This document shows, piece by piece, positions 24,183 to 33,704 of a stretch of DNA of 33,704 nt. The stretch's first letter is position 1; every line of letters starts with the position of its first letter. Both the position numbers and the translations under genes were made by a program. The stretch covers positions 1-33,704 of the forward strand of contig JAJTCJ010000021.1 in assembly GCA_021323165.1 (NCBI GenBank), written 5' to 3'. The stretch comes from Bacteroidota bacterium (lineage in GTDB: Bacteria; Bacteroidota; Bacteroidia; 2-12-FULL-35-15). The notes under the pieces are model-generated. The model made no database searches. It was not told the origin of the DNA and was given only the letters and a program-made list of their open reading frames with translations.

Positions 24183-25580
24183 ATGAAGAACATAACTCAC
24201 ATATATTTTCTTGGTATCGGAGGTATTGGAATGAGTGCATTGGCACGTTATTTCAAAGCCATGGGGAAACATGTGAGCGGGTATGATAAAACACCAACTA
24301 AGCTTACCGATGAACTTATTGCTGAAGGAATAAGTATTCATTTTGAGGATAATATGGATCTTGTTGAAAATGATTTTAAGTCAACAGGGATTAAATCTCA
24401 GATATTAATTGTTTATACACCGGCAGTTCCAAAAGATCACAGTGAATATGTTTTTTTTAATAATAACGGTTTCAATATTAAGAAGAGGGCAGAGGTATTA
24501 GGAATGATTACCGGATCGGCACGTACCATTGCTGTAGCCGGGACTCATGGGAAAACTACTACTTCATCACTTGTTGCCCATATCTTAAAAACAGCAGGGC
24601 TTGATCCTTCAGCTTTCCTGGGTGGTATTACTCAGAATTACAATACAAATTTGTTGTTGAGTGAGAAGCTAAAAGAACCGGAAGAAAACAAGAGTAAAAA
24701 TATTGTGGTTGTTGAAGCCGATGAATATGACCGTTCATTCCTGACATTGCATCCTGAAATTGCTGTTATCACTTCAGTTGATGCAGATCACCTCGATATC
24801 TATGGTGATAAAAGTCATGTTGAAGAATCATTCTCAATGTTTGCAAATTTAGTAACCGAGAAATTAATTGTTAAAAAAAGTATCGCTGAAAAAGTTCGGT
24901 CATCAAGATCACCGATCACTTATTCAGTCGATGACCATTATGCGGATTATTATGCATCGGATATAAAGATTGAGAATGGTTATTATCACTACAGTATCCA
25001 TACTCCAAAAGGGGTGATGATCAATTTAACATTAGGTCTGCCGGGGAAGCATAATGTAGAAAATTCCGTGGCTGCGGTTGCTATTGCACGTGAGTTACAT
25101 ATTGCTGATGTTTTTATTAAAGATGCCTTAAGGACATTTGGAGGAGTAAGAAGACGTTTCGACTATAAGATTAAATCAGAGGATCTTATTTATATAGATG
25201 ATTACGCTCATCATCCTGAAGAATTAAAAGCGACTATTAATTCAGCCAAAGAAATGTATCCGGGAAAAAAGATAACAGGAGTATTTCAACCTCATCTTTT
25301 TTCAAGAACAAGAGACTTCGTAGATGATTTTGCAAAAAGCCTGGATCTTCTGGACGACTGTATCCTGTTGGAGATCTATCCTGCCCGTGAGTTGCCAATT
25401 GAAGGTGTAACATCACAAATGCTGCTCGATAAGATGAAAAATGATAACAAAATGATCTGTCAGAAACAGGATCTTCTTGACGTGATCGCAAATAAGAATG
25501 TTCAGGTGCTCCTTACCATGGGTGCGGGGGACATTGATACATTCGTTGAACCGATAAGAAATAAATTAGTTAAAAAGTAA
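24183..25580 (+). CDS. murC: UDP-MurNAc:L-alanine ligase MurC
   Basis: MurC adds the first stem-peptide residue, L-alanine, to UDP-MurNAc. The 465-residue sequence begins ITHIYFLGIGGIGMSALARYF, the Rossmann-like UDP-binding start of MurC. It has the P-loop GTHGKTTT (120-127), VVEADEYDRSFLTLHPEIAV, DADHLDIYGD, the FGGVRRRFDYK and IDDYAHHPEELKATI motifs of the central and C-terminal domains, and ends with TMGAGDIDTFVEPI. The THGKTT form of the P-loop and the GIGGIGMS start distinguish it from MurD, MurE and MurF. The start is ATG at 24183, 7 bp after murG. Confidence 0.97.
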   Translation: MKNITHIYFLGIGGIGMSALARYFKAMGKHVSGYDKTPTKLTDELIAEGISIHFEDNMDLVENDFKSTGIKSQILIVYTPAVPKDHSEYVFFNNNGFNIKKRAEVLGMITGSARTIAVAGTHGKTTTSSLVAHILKTAGLDPSAFLGGITQNYNTNLLLSEKLKEPEENKSKNIVVVEADEYDRSFLTLHPEIAVITSVDADHLDIYGDKSHVEESFSMFANLVTEKLIVKKSIAEKVRSSRSPITYSVDDHYADYYASDIKIENGYYHYSIHTPKGVMINLTLGLPGKHNVENSVAAVAIARELHIADVFIKDALRTFGGVRRRFDYKIKSEDLIYIDDYAHHPEELKATINSAKEMYPGKKITGVFQPHLFSRTRDFVDDFAKSLDLLDDCILLEIYPARELPIEGVTSQMLLDKMKNDNKMICQKQDLLDVIANKNVQVLLTMGAGDIDTFVEPIRNKLVKK

Positions 25581-25583
25581 AAA

Positions 25584-26390
25584 GTGCAAAAAGTAAAAAA
25601 AATAGCATTTATAACATTCTGGTTACTGATTGTGTCAGGATTGCTGATAAGCCTTGGTTTTGTAAATAAAGAGCAGGAGGCGATGCTGTGTAAGAAATTA
25701 GATGTCACGGTTAATCAGGATAATGATCTGTATTTTTTGGATAAGATCGATATCACTCAGATATTAAAAGATCGCGGAGACTCAATTGTAAATCAGCCTA
25801 AGCATACAATTGATGTTGCAGATATTGAGCGAACCTTAAACAGTCATGCAGCCATTGCTTCAACAGAAGTTTCCATGAGTATTGACGGAGTTGTTAAGGT
25901 GAATGTAAAACAAAGAAATCCTATAATTCGAGTGATCAATAATGATGGCGACAGTTATTATCTTGATGATGAAGGAAAGCTTATGCCGCTTTCTGATAAA
26001 TATACAATGAAGGTATTAGTTGCAAATGGTAATATTTCGGAGCCTTATTCAAAACGTTATATGTACTCTGCAGAAACAATAGGGAATGATAGTGCATTGG
26101 CAGCTGTTAGTAAACTGGATGAATTGTTTGCGATGGCGAGGTTTATTAATGCAGATCCCTTCTGGAAGGCTCAGATCCATCAGATTTATTACAATCAGGA
26201 AAATGATATGGAAGTTGTTCCTATGATCGGGGATCAGAAAATAATATTTGGTGATACAACTGCAATGGAGGAGAAATTTAATAAGCTCCTTACGTTTTAT
26301 CAACAGGGCTTGAGTACTACAGGTTGGTGGTACAAGTATTCAACTATAAACTTAAAGTTCAGGAATCAAATCGTTTGTACAAAAAAATAA
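25584..26390 (+). CDS. ftsQ: Cell-division protein FtsQ
   Basis: FtsQ is a bitopic scaffold that recruits FtsL/FtsB and the septal synthases. The 268-residue protein has a short basic start (QKVKK), one membrane span (about 7-27) and a periplasmic domain with a POTRA-like beta region. Family markers: VADIERTLNSHAAIASTEVS, then VKVNVKQRNPIIRVINNDGD and SYYLDDEGKLMPLS. The start is GTG at 25584, 3 bp after murC; no ATG precedes the membrane span. The gene order murC-ftsQ-ftsA-ftsZ supports the call. Sequence conservation in this family is low, so the function rests on architecture and position. Confidence 0.93.
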   Translation: MQKVKKIAFITFWLLIVSGLLISLGFVNKEQEAMLCKKLDVTVNQDNDLYFLDKIDITQILKDRGDSIVNQPKHTIDVADIERTLNSHAAIASTEVSMSIDGVVKVNVKQRNPIIRVINNDGDSYYLDDEGKLMPLSDKYTMKVLVANGNISEPYSKRYMYSAETIGNDSALAAVSKLDELFAMARFINADPFWKAQIHQIYYNQENDMEVVPMIGDQKIIFGDTTAMEEKFNKLLTFYQQGLSTTGWWYKYSTINLKFRNQIVCTKK

Positions 26391-26402
26391 TAAATATCTA
26401 AA

Positions 26403-27686
26403 ATGGAACCATCAGAAATTGTAGTTGGCTTAGACATCGGGACAACAAAGATCGTAGCAATTGTAGGACGCAGGAACGAGTTCGGAAAAATTGAAATCCT
26501 GGGAATGGGAAAGTCTGAATCGTATGGTGTTGCCCGCGGTGTAGTGCAGAATATCGATCAGACTGTACAGGCTATCCGTGCCGCTGTTGCTGATGCTGAG
26601 AATAAATCAGGAGTTGATATTAAAGTAGTGAATGTTGGAATTGCAGGTCAGCATATTAAAAGTATGCAGCATCGCGGAATAAAAACACGTTCGAGCATTG
26701 AGGAAGAGATCTCTCAGAAAGATATCGATGCTTTGATCGATGATATGTTCAAACTTGTTATGCAGCCGGGTGAAGAGATTATTCATGTGCTTCCGCAGGA
26801 ATATATTATTGATAATGAACAGGGAATTAAAAATCCGATCGGTATGTCAGGTATTCGTCTCGAGGCAAACTTTCACATCATAACCGGACAGATAGCAGCA
26901 GCCCGTAACATTTACAAATGTGTGCACAAAGCTTCTTTGGAGGCTTCCGGTTTAACCTTGGAGCCACTAGCAAGTGCGGATGCTGTTTTGAGTCTTGAAG
27001 AAAAAGAAGCCGGAGTTGTACTGGTAGATATTGGTGGAGGTACTACCGATGTTGCAATCTTCCAGGATGGGATCATTCGTCATACTGCAGTAATTCCTTT
27101 CGGAGGAAATGTTATTACTGAAGACATTAAAGAAGGCTGTACAATAATTAAGAGTCAGGCTGAGTTGTTGAAGATCAAGTTCGGATCAGCATTAGCAAGC
27201 GAGAATCAGGAGAATGAGATAGTTTCCATTCCGGGATTAAGAGGTCGTCCACATAAGGAAATATCTGTGAGAAATCTATCCGCAATTATTCAGGCAAGAA
27301 TGGAAGAGATCATAGAGCATGTTTATTATGAGATCAAGAACTCGGGTTACGAAAAAAAGCTGATTGCCGGAATCGTTGTTACAGGCGGTGGAGCACAGCT
27401 GAAGCATGTGACTCAATTGGTTGAATACATTACAGGAATGGATACAAGAATTGGTTATCCGAATGAACATCTTGCAAAAGGAACGGAAGATGTTACACTT
27501 CCAATGTTTGCCACTTCAGTTGGTTTAGTTATGAAAGAACTTCAAAGAATTGATAAACAAAATCAAAGTAATGCTGTTACATCAACCTCTACGGCCACAA
27601 GTATTAAAGGGCATTCCAAGGACAGGTCAACAGGATTCTTTGATAAGCTTAAAAAGTTTTTTGATGAGGATACCAATCAGAATTAA
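26403..27686 (+). CDS. ftsA: Cell-division protein FtsA
   Basis: FtsA is an actin-like ATPase that tethers FtsZ filaments to the inner membrane. In its 427 residues are the phosphate-1 motif VVGLDIGTTKIVAIVG (8-23), the inserted 1C domain (about 84-160, EEIIHVLPQEYIID), the phosphate-2 motif VLVDIGGGTTDVAIF (206-220) and the adenosine motif IVVTGGGAQLKHV. A Thr/Ser-rich linker leads to a C-terminal amphipathic helix, STGFFDKLKKFFDE, the expected membrane-targeting sequence. The start is ATG at 26403. ftsZ follows after a 153-bp gap. Confidence 0.97.
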   Translation: MEPSEIVVGLDIGTTKIVAIVGRRNEFGKIEILGMGKSESYGVARGVVQNIDQTVQAIRAAVADAENKSGVDIKVVNVGIAGQHIKSMQHRGIKTRSSIEEEISQKDIDALIDDMFKLVMQPGEEIIHVLPQEYIIDNEQGIKNPIGMSGIRLEANFHIITGQIAAARNIYKCVHKASLEASGLTLEPLASADAVLSLEEKEAGVVLVDIGGGTTDVAIFQDGIIRHTAVIPFGGNVITEDIKEGCTIIKSQAELLKIKFGSALASENQENEIVSIPGLRGRPHKEISVRNLSAIIQARMEEIIEHVYYEIKNSGYEKKLIAGIVVTGGGAQLKHVTQLVEYITGMDTRIGYPNEHLAKGTEDVTLPMFATSVGLVMKELQRIDKQNQSNAVTSTSTATSIKGHSKDRSTGFFDKLKKFFDEDTNQN

Positions 27687-27719
27687 ATAGAAAATATGTA
27701 ATGAAATTAACATTGCATA

Positions 27720-27781
27720 GTTAGTAACTAACAGAGAGTGTGTGAATTCTATATTGAAAAATACAGGAATTTTATACCTTG
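27720..27781 (+). promoter_or_regulatory. Palindrome and weak promoter candidate upstream of ftsZ
   Basis: The 153-bp ftsA-ftsZ gap is the longest within the cluster. It holds a perfect 6+1+6 palindrome, GTTAGTAACTAAC (27720-27732). TTG at 27754-27756, an 18-bp spacer and TACCTTG (27775-27781) could be a degenerate Bacteroidota promoter, leaving a leader of about 55 nt. The -7 match is imperfect. Confidence 0.25.
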
Positions 27782-27839
27782 AAGAATAATAGTATCGCTA
27801 GAAGCTAAGAATATCAACCGTTTTTAAATAAATAACAAG

Positions 27840-29492
27840 ATGATGAAATTTGATTTACCCCATGACAACTCCTCAATTATCAAAGTAATTGGAGTAGGCG
27901 GAGGCGGAAGTAACGCTGTAAACCACATGTATAAACAAGGCATTAAAGGTGTTGATTTTATTGTATGCAATACAGATCAGCAATCTTTAGACATCAGTCC
28001 TGTTCCTTTAAAAATAGTTCTTGGCTCAAGTCTTACAAAAGGACGCGGTGCAGGATCTTTACCAGAAGTTGGTAAAAATGCTGCTATTGAAAGCATTGAG
28101 GAAGTGAAAGCGATCCTGGGAAATAATACAGAAATGGTTTTCATCACTGCCGGATTAGGCGGTGGCACCGGAACAGGGGCTGCTCCTGTAATTGCACAGG
28201 CTGCTAAAGAAATGGGAATATTAACTGTTGGTATTGTTACAATACCATTTGGCTTCGAAGGTAAAAAACGTAAAGCTCAGGCTGATGCAGGTTTAGAATC
28301 TCTTAAAGCAAATGTTGATACATTACTTGTTATCAGCAATGATAAACTTCGTGAGATTTACGGAAATTTAAAAGTGACTGAAGCTTTCGGTCATGCTGAT
28401 GATATTTTAACGACAGCTGCTAAAGGTATCGCTGATATCATTACTACAACTTTACAGATCAATACAGATATTAACGATGTTAAAACGGTAATGAAGAATA
28501 GTGGTGTTGCAATCATGGGTTCTGCACAGGCAAGCGGTGAACATCGCTCATTACGTGCTGTTGAACAGGCAATGGCTTCACCGTTGTTAAACGACAGCAA
28601 TATTAAAGGTGCACGTTATGTATTGGTAAATGTGACTTGCGGTGAAGACGAGATCACTATGGATGAACTTGGTGAGATCACTGATTATATCCAGGATGCT
28701 GCAGGTATGACTGCAGAGGTTATCAAAGGTTACGGTGTTGATTCTTCTTTAGGTGATAAAGTAAATGTTACCATCATCGCAACAGGATTTAATTCAAATG
28801 CAGATCTTGGTATCCAGATCGAAAGAGCTCCTGAGAAGAAAGTTTATTCTTTAATGGATGAGCCTAAGAAAGTTGAAGTTACTCCAATTGAGAATACCGT
28901 TTCTAAGTCTGAAGAGATGATCTCTTTTATTAAAGGAGAAGAGACATCAGTTGTTTCTGAAAATATAGTTCCAATGGTTGATGAAACTTCTGTTTCAATG
29001 AATGTTGAACAGGAAGAGATACTTTCAGAAAATGAACCATTCATGTTTGTAAGAGAAGAAGAAACTCCTGCTGCTGAATTTAATGAAGAGAAGCAGGTGA
29101 CTTTTGAATTTGAGATAGCAAATAATACTAATGTATCGATTGATGAGGCTGAAGAGATCCAGCAATCATTTGAGGAACCCGTAATGTTCAATGAACCGGT
29201 TATTGAAAGCAAACAGGAAAACGTTATAATTTCAAAAGTAGAAGAGAGTGAGCAGTTGAAAAAAGCTCAGGATCGCGTTGCTAAATTGAAAGAGTTGAGC
29301 TTTAAATTAAAATCTCCAAATGGGTTATCAGAATTAGAGAATGAACCTGCTTACAAACGCAGAAATATCAATCTTGATTCTACACCTCATTCTTCTGAAT
29401 CACAGGTATCGCGTTATACTTTGTCAGAAGGAGACGATAAGAAAGCTGAGATCAAACCAAACAACTCTTTCTTACACGATAATGTTGATTAA
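27840..29492 (+). CDS. ftsZ: Cell-division GTPase FtsZ
   Basis: FtsZ is the tubulin-like GTPase that forms the Z ring. The GTP-binding core spans about residues 1-335: KVIGVGGGGSNAVNHM, the tubulin signature GGGTGTGAAP (107-116), VTIPFGFEGKKR, LRAVEQAMASPLL and VTIIATGFN. An unusually long, acidic, Ser/Glu-rich linker follows (about 340-475), then a basic helical stretch (KKAQDRVAKLKELSFKLKSP) and a C-terminal peptide ending NSFLHDNVD. That ending is typical of Bacteroidota FtsZ and takes the role of the FtsA-binding tail. The total of 550 residues exceeds E. coli FtsZ (383) mainly through the linker. There are two adjacent possible starts, ATG 27840 and ATG 27843. An intrinsic terminator closes the cluster. 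Confidence 0.98.
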   Translation: MMKFDLPHDNSSIIKVIGVGGGGSNAVNHMYKQGIKGVDFIVCNTDQQSLDISPVPLKIVLGSSLTKGRGAGSLPEVGKNAAIESIEEVKAILGNNTEMVFITAGLGGGTGTGAAPVIAQAAKEMGILTVGIVTIPFGFEGKKRKAQADAGLESLKANVDTLLVISNDKLREIYGNLKVTEAFGHADDILTTAAKGIADIITTTLQINTDINDVKTVMKNSGVAIMGSAQASGEHRSLRAVEQAMASPLLNDSNIKGARYVLVNVTCGEDEITMDELGEITDYIQDAAGMTAEVIKGYGVDSSLGDKVNVTIIATGFNSNADLGIQIERAPEKKVYSLMDEPKKVEVTPIENTVSKSEEMISFIKGEETSVVSENIVPMVDETSVSMNVEQEEILSENEPFMFVREEETPAAEFNEEKQVTFEFEIANNTNVSIDEAEEIQQSFEEPVMFNEPVIESKQENVIISKVEESEQLKKAQDRVAKLKELSFKLKSPNGLSELENEPAYKRRNINLDSTPHSSESQVSRYTLSEGDDKKAEIKPNNSFLHDNVD

Positions 29493-29512
29493 TTTGCTTG
29501 AACAATAATGAG

Positions 29513-29539
29513 AAACGCCTCCGAGACCCGGAGGCGTTT
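29513..29539 (+). terminator. Intrinsic terminator after ftsZ
   Basis: An 11-bp stem, AAACGCCTCCG at 29513-29523 and its complement at 29529-29539, with a 5-nt loop is followed by a T-rich tail. It marks the end of the dcw transcript. Confidence 0.9.
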
Positions 29540-29597
29540 TTATTTTTGGTATGTTCCGAAGATTAAATTTTATTTTTTTTCAATAGGTATAGTGAAC

Positions 29598-29626
29598 TTG
29601 CTTTAATAAATATTTATGTAACTTTA
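29598..29626 (+). promoter_or_regulatory. Candidate promoter of the YqeY-like gene
   Basis: TTG at 29598-29600, an 18-bp spacer and TAACTTTA at 29619-29626 (7 of 8 to TAnnTTTG) lie between the ftsZ terminator and the next gene. A leader of about 50 nt would precede the ATG at 29679. Confidence 0.35.
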
Positions 29627-29678
29627 TTGCGATCAGTATATATTACTTTAAACTTATACATTTAATCTTTTTATAATT

Positions 29679-30122
29679 ATGGCCTTAGAGGAAAAAATAA
29701 ACGCTGACATTAAAACAGCTATGCTGGCGAAGGATTCAGTGAAACTGGAGTCATTACGTGCTGTGAAATCAGCCATTCTGTTATTAAAGACATCTCCGGA
29801 AGGATATACTGATGAAACAGAATTGAAAGCTTTACAAAAAATGGTAAAGCAGCGTAAAGAAACTGCAGATGTTTACAAAACACAAAACAGGGAAGATCTT
29901 GCTCAGGTTGAATTAACGCAGGCAGCCGTGATAGAGGCATACCTGCCAAAACAAATGTCAGAAGATGATATCAGGAAAGAAGTAGCTGCTATCATTTCCT
30001 CTGTAGGAGCTTCTTCTCCTGCCGACATGGGAAAAGTAATGGGAGTTGCAACAAAACAGCTGGCCGGCAAAGCAGATGGAAAGATCGTGTCAACAATTGT
30101 GAAAGAATTGCTTTCGAAATAA
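29679..30122 (+). CDS. GatB/YqeY domain-containing protein
   Basis: This 147-residue helical protein matches the stand-alone YqeY family, which shares the tail domain of GatB from the tRNA-dependent amidotransferase. Visible markers: LEEKINADIKTAMLAKDSVK, LESLRAVKSAI, ALQKMVKQRKETADVYK, VIEAYLPKQMSEDDI, then GKVMGVATKQLAGKADGKIV. In GatB this domain contacts tRNA; the role of the isolated protein is not established. The length is usual. It is transcribed alone, between a terminator upstream and a bidirectional hairpin downstream. Confidence 0.94.
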   Translation: MALEEKINADIKTAMLAKDSVKLESLRAVKSAILLLKTSPEGYTDETELKALQKMVKQRKETADVYKTQNREDLAQVELTQAAVIEAYLPKQMSEDDIRKEVAAIISSVGASSPADMGKVMGVATKQLAGKADGKIVSTIVKELLSK

Positions 30123-30141
30123 AATTGTATTTTTCTTAAAT

Positions 30142-30170
30142 AAAAAATGCCGTTATTCGCGGCATTTTTT
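30142..30170. terminator. Bidirectional intrinsic terminator
   Basis: The arms AAAAAATGCCG (30142-30152) and CGGCATTTTTT (30160-30170) with a 7-nt loop lie between the convergent YqeY-like gene and the minus-strand outer-membrane protein gene. Confidence 0.85.
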
Positions 30171-30186
30171 ATTTATATAACTTTGA

Positions 30187-31008
30187 TCAAAGAGGAAATT
30201 GTAATCCTATAGTAAGGATATTTTCAAGTGTCCAGAAATGATGGCTGGCTTTGCCTTCTCCAATTACAAGCACATTGGTGAAATTCGCAAATGAGCCTTT
30301 GGCAGTGTATTCCGCAAAGAAATATCTTGAATCATATCGAAGGCCTCCTTCTGATCCGGCAATAAATCCGGCTACATGAAAACGGTTGTCAAGTGTTTCT
30401 CCGAAAAGCTGAACCCGTGTTTTAGGTATGCCTATACCTGCACCCACTTTAATAATAGCGCTCAGGTGATGTCTGGTGTTTTTTGAATTCAATAGTTTGT
30501 GTCTCTTCACAATATTTAATAGAAGAAAATTAGCTCCATCGGAATGTTCGAAGGCAAGAAAATTATCCGGACTGATCATTGTATCAAGATCGTAATATTG
30601 TCCGTGGATTGTTCCTTTTAACCGTGCAGTCTGCCAATCACGCATCACATATTTTACATGGTCGAAGTTAAGCTCTATTGCAAGATCTCGTTTATCATTA
30701 AAATAATATCCTATCCGATAGACATACTGAGGGATTGTAAGTTCTGTATTAGGAATGTCTTTGAAACCAGGACGGTCTTTTGCCTCTATATTATATAATA
30801 TAAAATCATAACTTTTAACTTGATTTTCAGAATCGTATTCAGTGGATGAATTTTTAAAATGAATATCACTTTTTGAAAACCAATCCTTGTTATAACCCCA
30901 GGAGAAATAAAATCTTCCTTTTTCGGATTTAACAGGTGGTGCTTCCTGAGCGAAGAAATTTATTGATGCGAAAAAAAATAAGAAAAAAACTGGGAAAGGA
31001 TATTTCAT
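30187..31008 (-). CDS. Hypothetical outer-membrane beta-barrel protein
   Basis: I do not recognise a named family. The 273-residue protein has a clear signal peptide (YPFPVFFLFFFASINFFAQ, cleavage near residue 21). The rest alternates polar and aromatic residues in strand-like stretches (GRFYFSWGYNKDWF, YVYRIGYYFNDKRDLAIELN, HHLSAIIKVGAGIGIP, RYDSRYFFAEYTAKGSF) and ends in ILTIGLQFPL. This pattern fits an 8-12-stranded outer-membrane barrel. There are no cysteines and no T9SS tail. It lies on the minus strand downstream of groL, with a terminator between, so it is probably transcribed on its own. Confidence 0.75.
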   Translation of the reverse strand: MKYPFPVFFLFFFASINFFAQEAPPVKSEKGRFYFSWGYNKDWFSKSDIHFKNSSTEYDSENQVKSYDFILYNIEAKDRPGFKDIPNTELTIPQYVYRIGYYFNDKRDLAIELNFDHVKYVMRDWQTARLKGTIHGQYYDLDTMISPDNFLAFEHSDGANFLLLNIVKRHKLLNSKNTRHHLSAIIKVGAGIGIPKTRVQLFGETLDNRFHVAGFIAGSEGGLRYDSRYFFAEYTAKGSFANFTNVLVIGEGKASHHFWTLENILTIGLQFPL

Positions 31009-31077
31009 TTAGGAGTCGAGTGCGAACTCCGTAAAATTACGTATTTTTGTGGATTTTTTTCCACAATTCTATAAAAT

Positions 31078-31110
31078 AAAGGGACCCTGAGAATTTCTCA
31101 GGGTCCCTTT
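31078..31110 (-). terminator. Intrinsic terminator after groL
   Basis: A long stem centred on GGGACCCTGAGAA/TTCTCAGGGTCCC, with the arms nearly meeting (31078-31093 and 31095-31110), is followed on the minus strand by TTT and an AT-rich tail. It lies 19 bp after the groL stop. Confidence 0.88.
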
Positions 31111-31128
31111 TATGTGATTAAATTAATA

Positions 31129-32808
<1,680 letters not shown>

Positions 32809-32876
32809 TTAATTAATTATTTGTTCAAAGATCAATTTGTTGGAAATTTCTATTCTCCAACTCATCAATTCTCTAA

Positions 32877-33170
32877 TTAAACTATCGCGAAAATGTCGCT
32901 TTCTCTCATGATCAGAAGGTCTTTGCCTTCTACCTGGATCTCAGTGCCTGCGTATTTTCCATACAATACAGTGTCACCAACTTTAACTGTCATAGGCTCA
33001 TCTTTCTTTCCTGTTCCTACTGCCAGTACTTTACCTTTTTGAGGTTTTTCTTTAGCTGTATCAGGAATGATGATACCACCTGCAGTCTTTTCTTCAGCAG
33101 CAGCAGCTTCTACAATCACGCGATCGGCAAGAGGCTGAATGTTTACTTTGTTGTTATTTACTTTGGCCAT
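32877..33170 (-). CDS. groS: Co-chaperonin GroES
   Basis: GroES is the 10-kDa heptameric lid of the GroEL chamber. The 97-residue protein has [20 protein letters not shown], the mobile-loop segment [20 protein letters not shown] with the IIIP hydrophobic contact, [15 protein letters not shown], and the closing [13 protein letters not shown]. The ATG is at 33170. No CIRCE operator (TTAGCACTC-N9-GAGTGCTAA) is visible upstream; instead there is a tandem 10-bp repeat at 33235-33254. Confidence 0.98.
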   Translation of the reverse strand: MAKVNNNKVNIQPLADRVIVEAAAAEEKTAGGIIIPDTAKEKPQKGKVLAVGTGKKDEPMTVKVGDTVLYGKYAGTEIQVEGKDLLIMRESDIFAIV

Positions 33171-33234
33171 GTTATTTTGTAATTTAAATTTATGTTTAAA
33201 TTTTTTTGTCGTCTGCCTTTGTCAGAATTCATAC

Positions 33235-33254
33235 CAAAGAGGTACAAAGAGGTA
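33235..33254 (-). promoter_or_regulatory. Tandem 10-bp repeat upstream of groS
   Basis: Two perfect, directly adjoining copies of CAAAGAGGTA (on the minus strand TACCTCTTTG) lie 65-84 bp before the groS start. The exact helical-turn period and the position before a stress operon suggest a protein-binding site. No known operator is matched, so this is inference. Confidence 0.35.
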
Positions 33255-33300
33255 TAAAGCAATTTAAGCAGTCAATTTTTCCGCTTTATTTCTTTAAAAC

Positions 33301-33341
33301 AAAAAATGTCAGAAATGTGTTGTGACACTCTGACATTTTTT
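33301..33341 (-). terminator. Intrinsic terminator after secG
   Basis: A 13-bp perfect stem, AAAAAATGTCAGA (33301-33313) and TCTGACATTTTTT (33329-33341), has a 15-nt loop that itself contains GTGT/ACAC. On the minus strand it lies between secG and groS and ends in a T-run. Confidence 0.85.
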
Positions 33342-33364
33342 AATTGTAAGGGAAAAGGAAAATA

Positions 33365-33704
33365 TTATTTTGCAGTATCAGTAGGTAATACAGCCGGTCC
33401 TGCAGGTGATGTGCTTTCTGTAGCAGCGTTCTCACCAACTTTACGTGTTGCTGATTCTGTTTTGTTTGTTGTTGTTCCATCACTAGGGCTGTCGTAAGCC
33501 GCAGAAAGTAAACTTAGAACAAGTAGTGCAATTGCAAGCGTCCATGTAGCTTTCTCAAGAAAGTCTGCTGTCTTTCTAACTCCCATTACCTGATTTGATG
33601 AAGAGAAAGAAGAAGCTAAACCTCCGCCTTTGGAATTTTGAACCAATACGATCAGGATTAAAAAAATACAAACGATTATAATTGCAATGGAAATTAAAGT
33701 AGAC
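33365..33704 (-). CDS. secG: Preprotein translocase subunit SecG (5' end off the right edge)
   Basis: SecG is the small accessory subunit of SecYEG. The visible 112 residues begin STLISIAIIIVCIFLILIVL, the first membrane span, and continue VQNSKGGGLASSFSSSNQVM, the diagnostic SecG loop. The second span, WTLAIALLVLSLLSAAY, follows the loop segment VRKTADFLEKAT. A Ser/Thr/Pro-rich low-complexity tail ends the protein, as often in Bacteroidota. Only the start codon, or a few residues, should be missing beyond the window. A TTG inside the first span (33646) is not a real start, because it would delete most of that span. Confidence 0.95.
   Translation of the reverse strand, partial: STLISIAIIIVCIFLILIVLVQNSKGGGLASSFSSSNQVMGVRKTADFLEKATWTLAIALLVLSLLSAAYDSPSDGTTTNKTESATRKVGENAATESTSPAGPAVLPTDTAK

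Noticed and set aside
33171..33364. CIRCE operator for groSL
   Set aside because: No TTAGCACTC/GAGTGCTAA pair is present; the GACACTC within the hairpin at 33301-33341 belongs to the secG terminator.

Overview
The window is AT-rich and reads as a chromosomal segment of a member of the Bacteroidota. The evidence is the gene content: type IX secretion (T9SS) C-terminal sorting domains, a CarboxypepD-regulatory/DUF5686-like outer-membrane protein, a Bacteroidota-style division and cell-wall (dcw) cluster with a PASTA-bearing PBP and an FtsZ ending in FLHDNVD, TAnnTTTG-like promoter elements, and few Shine-Dalgarno sequences. No genus can be assigned from the sequence alone.

Layout. (1) 1-1465, minus strand: the N-terminal end of a DUF5686-like protein, an AhpD-like CxxC protein, and TatC. 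(2) 1466-1725: a gene-free gap with two short dispersed repeats. (3) 1726-8021, plus strand: a polytopic membrane protein resembling GT87/DUF2029 glycosyltransferases, then a tandem array of secreted surface proteins. Two paralogous LVPNxSFE/T9SS proteins alternate with tail-fibre-like genes and with three nearly identical repeat blocks (R1, R2, R3). The last tail-fibre gene carries an S74 intramolecular-chaperone domain and a T9SS tail but is broken by two frameshifts. (4) 8114-13037, minus strand: secA and pabB. (5) 13196-29492, plus strand: three MraZ boxes, then mraZ, rsmH, ftsL-like, ftsI (PBP), murE, mraY, murD, an orphan MurD C-terminal-domain gene, ftsW, murG, murC, ftsQ, ftsA and ftsZ, closed by a terminator. 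(6) 29679-30122: a YqeY/GatB-like gene. (7) 30187-33704, minus strand: a hypothetical outer-membrane protein, groL, groS, and secG running off the right edge.

How the genes work together. The dcw block encodes the cytoplasmic and lipid-linked steps of peptidoglycan synthesis (MurE, MurD, MurC, MraY, MurG) and the divisome proteins that use the product (FtsW, PBP, FtsL, FtsQ, FtsA, FtsZ). MraZ probably regulates the whole cluster through the boxes upstream of it. murF, murB and ddl are not in the window. SecA, SecG and TatC are export components; the surface-protein array would use Sec plus T9SS.

Most notable: (a) the tandem array at 3130-8021, where near-identical blocks flank strongly diverged coding segments, arranged so that recombination could swap the 5' end of the tail-fibre gene; (b) a stand-alone, apparently catalytically degenerate MurD C-terminal domain between murD and ftsW; (c) three genes with a TAnnTTTG-like element exactly 4 nt before the ATG; (d) exactly 10-bp-spaced MraZ boxes.
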